The notes under the pieces: model-generated
Database searches by the model: none
Seen by the model: the letters and a program-made list of their open reading frames with translations, nothing else
What the model was told of the DNA's origin: nothing
Made by a program: the position numbers and the translations under genes
DNA from: Sphingobium jiangsuense
GTDB taxonomy: Bacteria > Pseudomonadota > Alphaproteobacteria > Sphingomonadales > Sphingomonadaceae
NCBI RefSeq assembly: GCF_014196495.1
Contig: NZ_JACIDT010000002.1
Coordinates: 186,001-250,000, forward strand
Length of the DNA: 64,000 bases
Direction: 5' to 3'
Part shown: positions 63,681 to 64,000 of the stretch, piece after piece
Layout: each line of letters starts with the position of its first letter
How positions within the stretch are numbered: the first letter of the stretch is position 1

Positions 63681-64000
63681 TCAATAATCCGCCATCAGCG
63701 CATGGGTCGCGCGATGCAGCAGGCCACCCTGATCGGCGTCGGGATTGCGGACGCCGCTCCATTGCTCCAGCTCCCAAGCGGCGAGCTGCGCCGAGCATTC
63801 GACCACGTAGCGGACGCGATCGAGGCGGCGGCGCATGAATTCCCCCAGCGCCGCTTCCAGCGTGCCGTCGCCGCCCAGCAGCTCGCCCAGCAGCACCGCA
63901 TCCTCGACCGCCATCGCCGCGCCCTGCGCCAGATGCGGTGTCGTCGTATGCACCGCGTCCCCGGCGAGCAGCACGCGCCCCTTGTGCCACGGCTTGTCGA
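63681..64000 (-). CDS. FAD-dependent aromatic-ring monooxygenase (C-terminal part; 5' end outside window)
   Basis: Only the last 106 codons are visible, beginning DKPWHKGRVLLAGDAVHTTT, then PHLAQGAAMAVEDAVLLGEL. This is the GD motif and following helix of PHBH-type flavin hydroxylases (salicylate hydroxylase / 3-hydroxybenzoate hydroxylase group). The C-terminus has RRRLDRVRYVVECSAQLAAW. It is the most upstream visible gene of the catabolic operon. Confidence 0.85.
   Translation of the reverse strand, partial: DKPWHKGRVLLAGDAVHTTTPHLAQGAAMAVEDAVLLGELLGGDGTLEAALGEFMRRRLDRVRYVVECSAQLAAWELEQWSGVRNPDADQGGLLHRATHALMADY

Noticed and set aside
63667..63990. N-terminal extension of the second Rieske oxygenase
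   Set aside because: The extra 108 residues are Arg/Gly-rich and antiphase to the FAD monooxygenase gene; homologues begin at MSFLRNCWY.

Overview
The window is GC-rich and densely coding, and reads as an alphaproteobacterial chromosome, most probably Sphingomonadales (Sphingomonas, Sphingobium or Novosphingobium type). Support for this: gene content and order of the flagellar locus, an alphaproteobacterial bc1 operon, a QueE with the long CX14CX2C cluster, intergenic palindromic repeats of a kind I associate with sphingomonads, and a catabolic cluster with VanA-type Rieske oxygenases. No tRNA, rRNA, CRISPR array, IS element or phage gene was found.

Region 1 (1-38459) is an almost complete flagellar locus. 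The minus-strand operon flgBCDEFGHIJK-flgL runs from 8124 off the left edge. Divergent from it are a MotA/MotB stator pair, flgA, flgM and a FlgN-like gene. A lytic transglycosylase, flhA and fliA (sigma-28) follow, then an L,D-transpeptidase. On the minus strand are a large HAD-superfamily protein and two tandem, about 93% identical flagellin genes. Divergent from the flagellins is an FlbD/FleQ-type sigma-54 activator that heads fliE-F-G-H-I-J-K-L-M-N-O-P-Q-R-flhB. A small unknown gene, fliD and fliS close the locus. Promoter reading suggests two tiers. Sigma-54 elements (TGGCAyG-N4-yTGCT) precede flgB, flgA and the transglycosylase/flhA/fliA unit. Sigma-28 elements (about yAAA-N15-sCCGwTmT) precede both flagellins, fliD, flgM, the HAD gene and the unknown gene at 36022. 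CtrA-like boxes lie before the activator and the unknown gene.

Region 2 (38635-51655) is housekeeping: argD-argF-hslO, queC-queE, two small envelope proteins, lipB, an integral membrane protein, a GNAT enzyme, hemF, trmL and petABC (cytochrome bc1).

Region 3 (52325-57611) looks like a nonulosonic (sialic-like) acid and surface-glycan set. It has an overlapping operon of an inositol-monophosphatase-like enzyme, a fusion of a DUF115/GT42-like domain to a NeuB-type synthase, and an acylneuraminate cytidylyltransferase. Opposite are a glycosyltransferase-like protein and a hexapeptide acyltransferase whose ribosome binding site is buried in a 16-bp perfect hairpin.

Region 4 (57686-64000, minus strand) is a tightly packed catabolic operon: an FAD monooxygenase (cut by the right edge), two VanA-like Rieske oxygenases, a BKACE (DUF849) enzyme, a cyclase/formamidase-family hydrolase, an SMP-30 lactonase and an alpha/beta hydrolase. 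The substrate cannot be read from sequence. The least-described items are the NeuB fusion operon, the two apparent sigma-28-dependent genes of unknown role, the structured flagellin 3' UTRs and the hairpin at 57616-57661.
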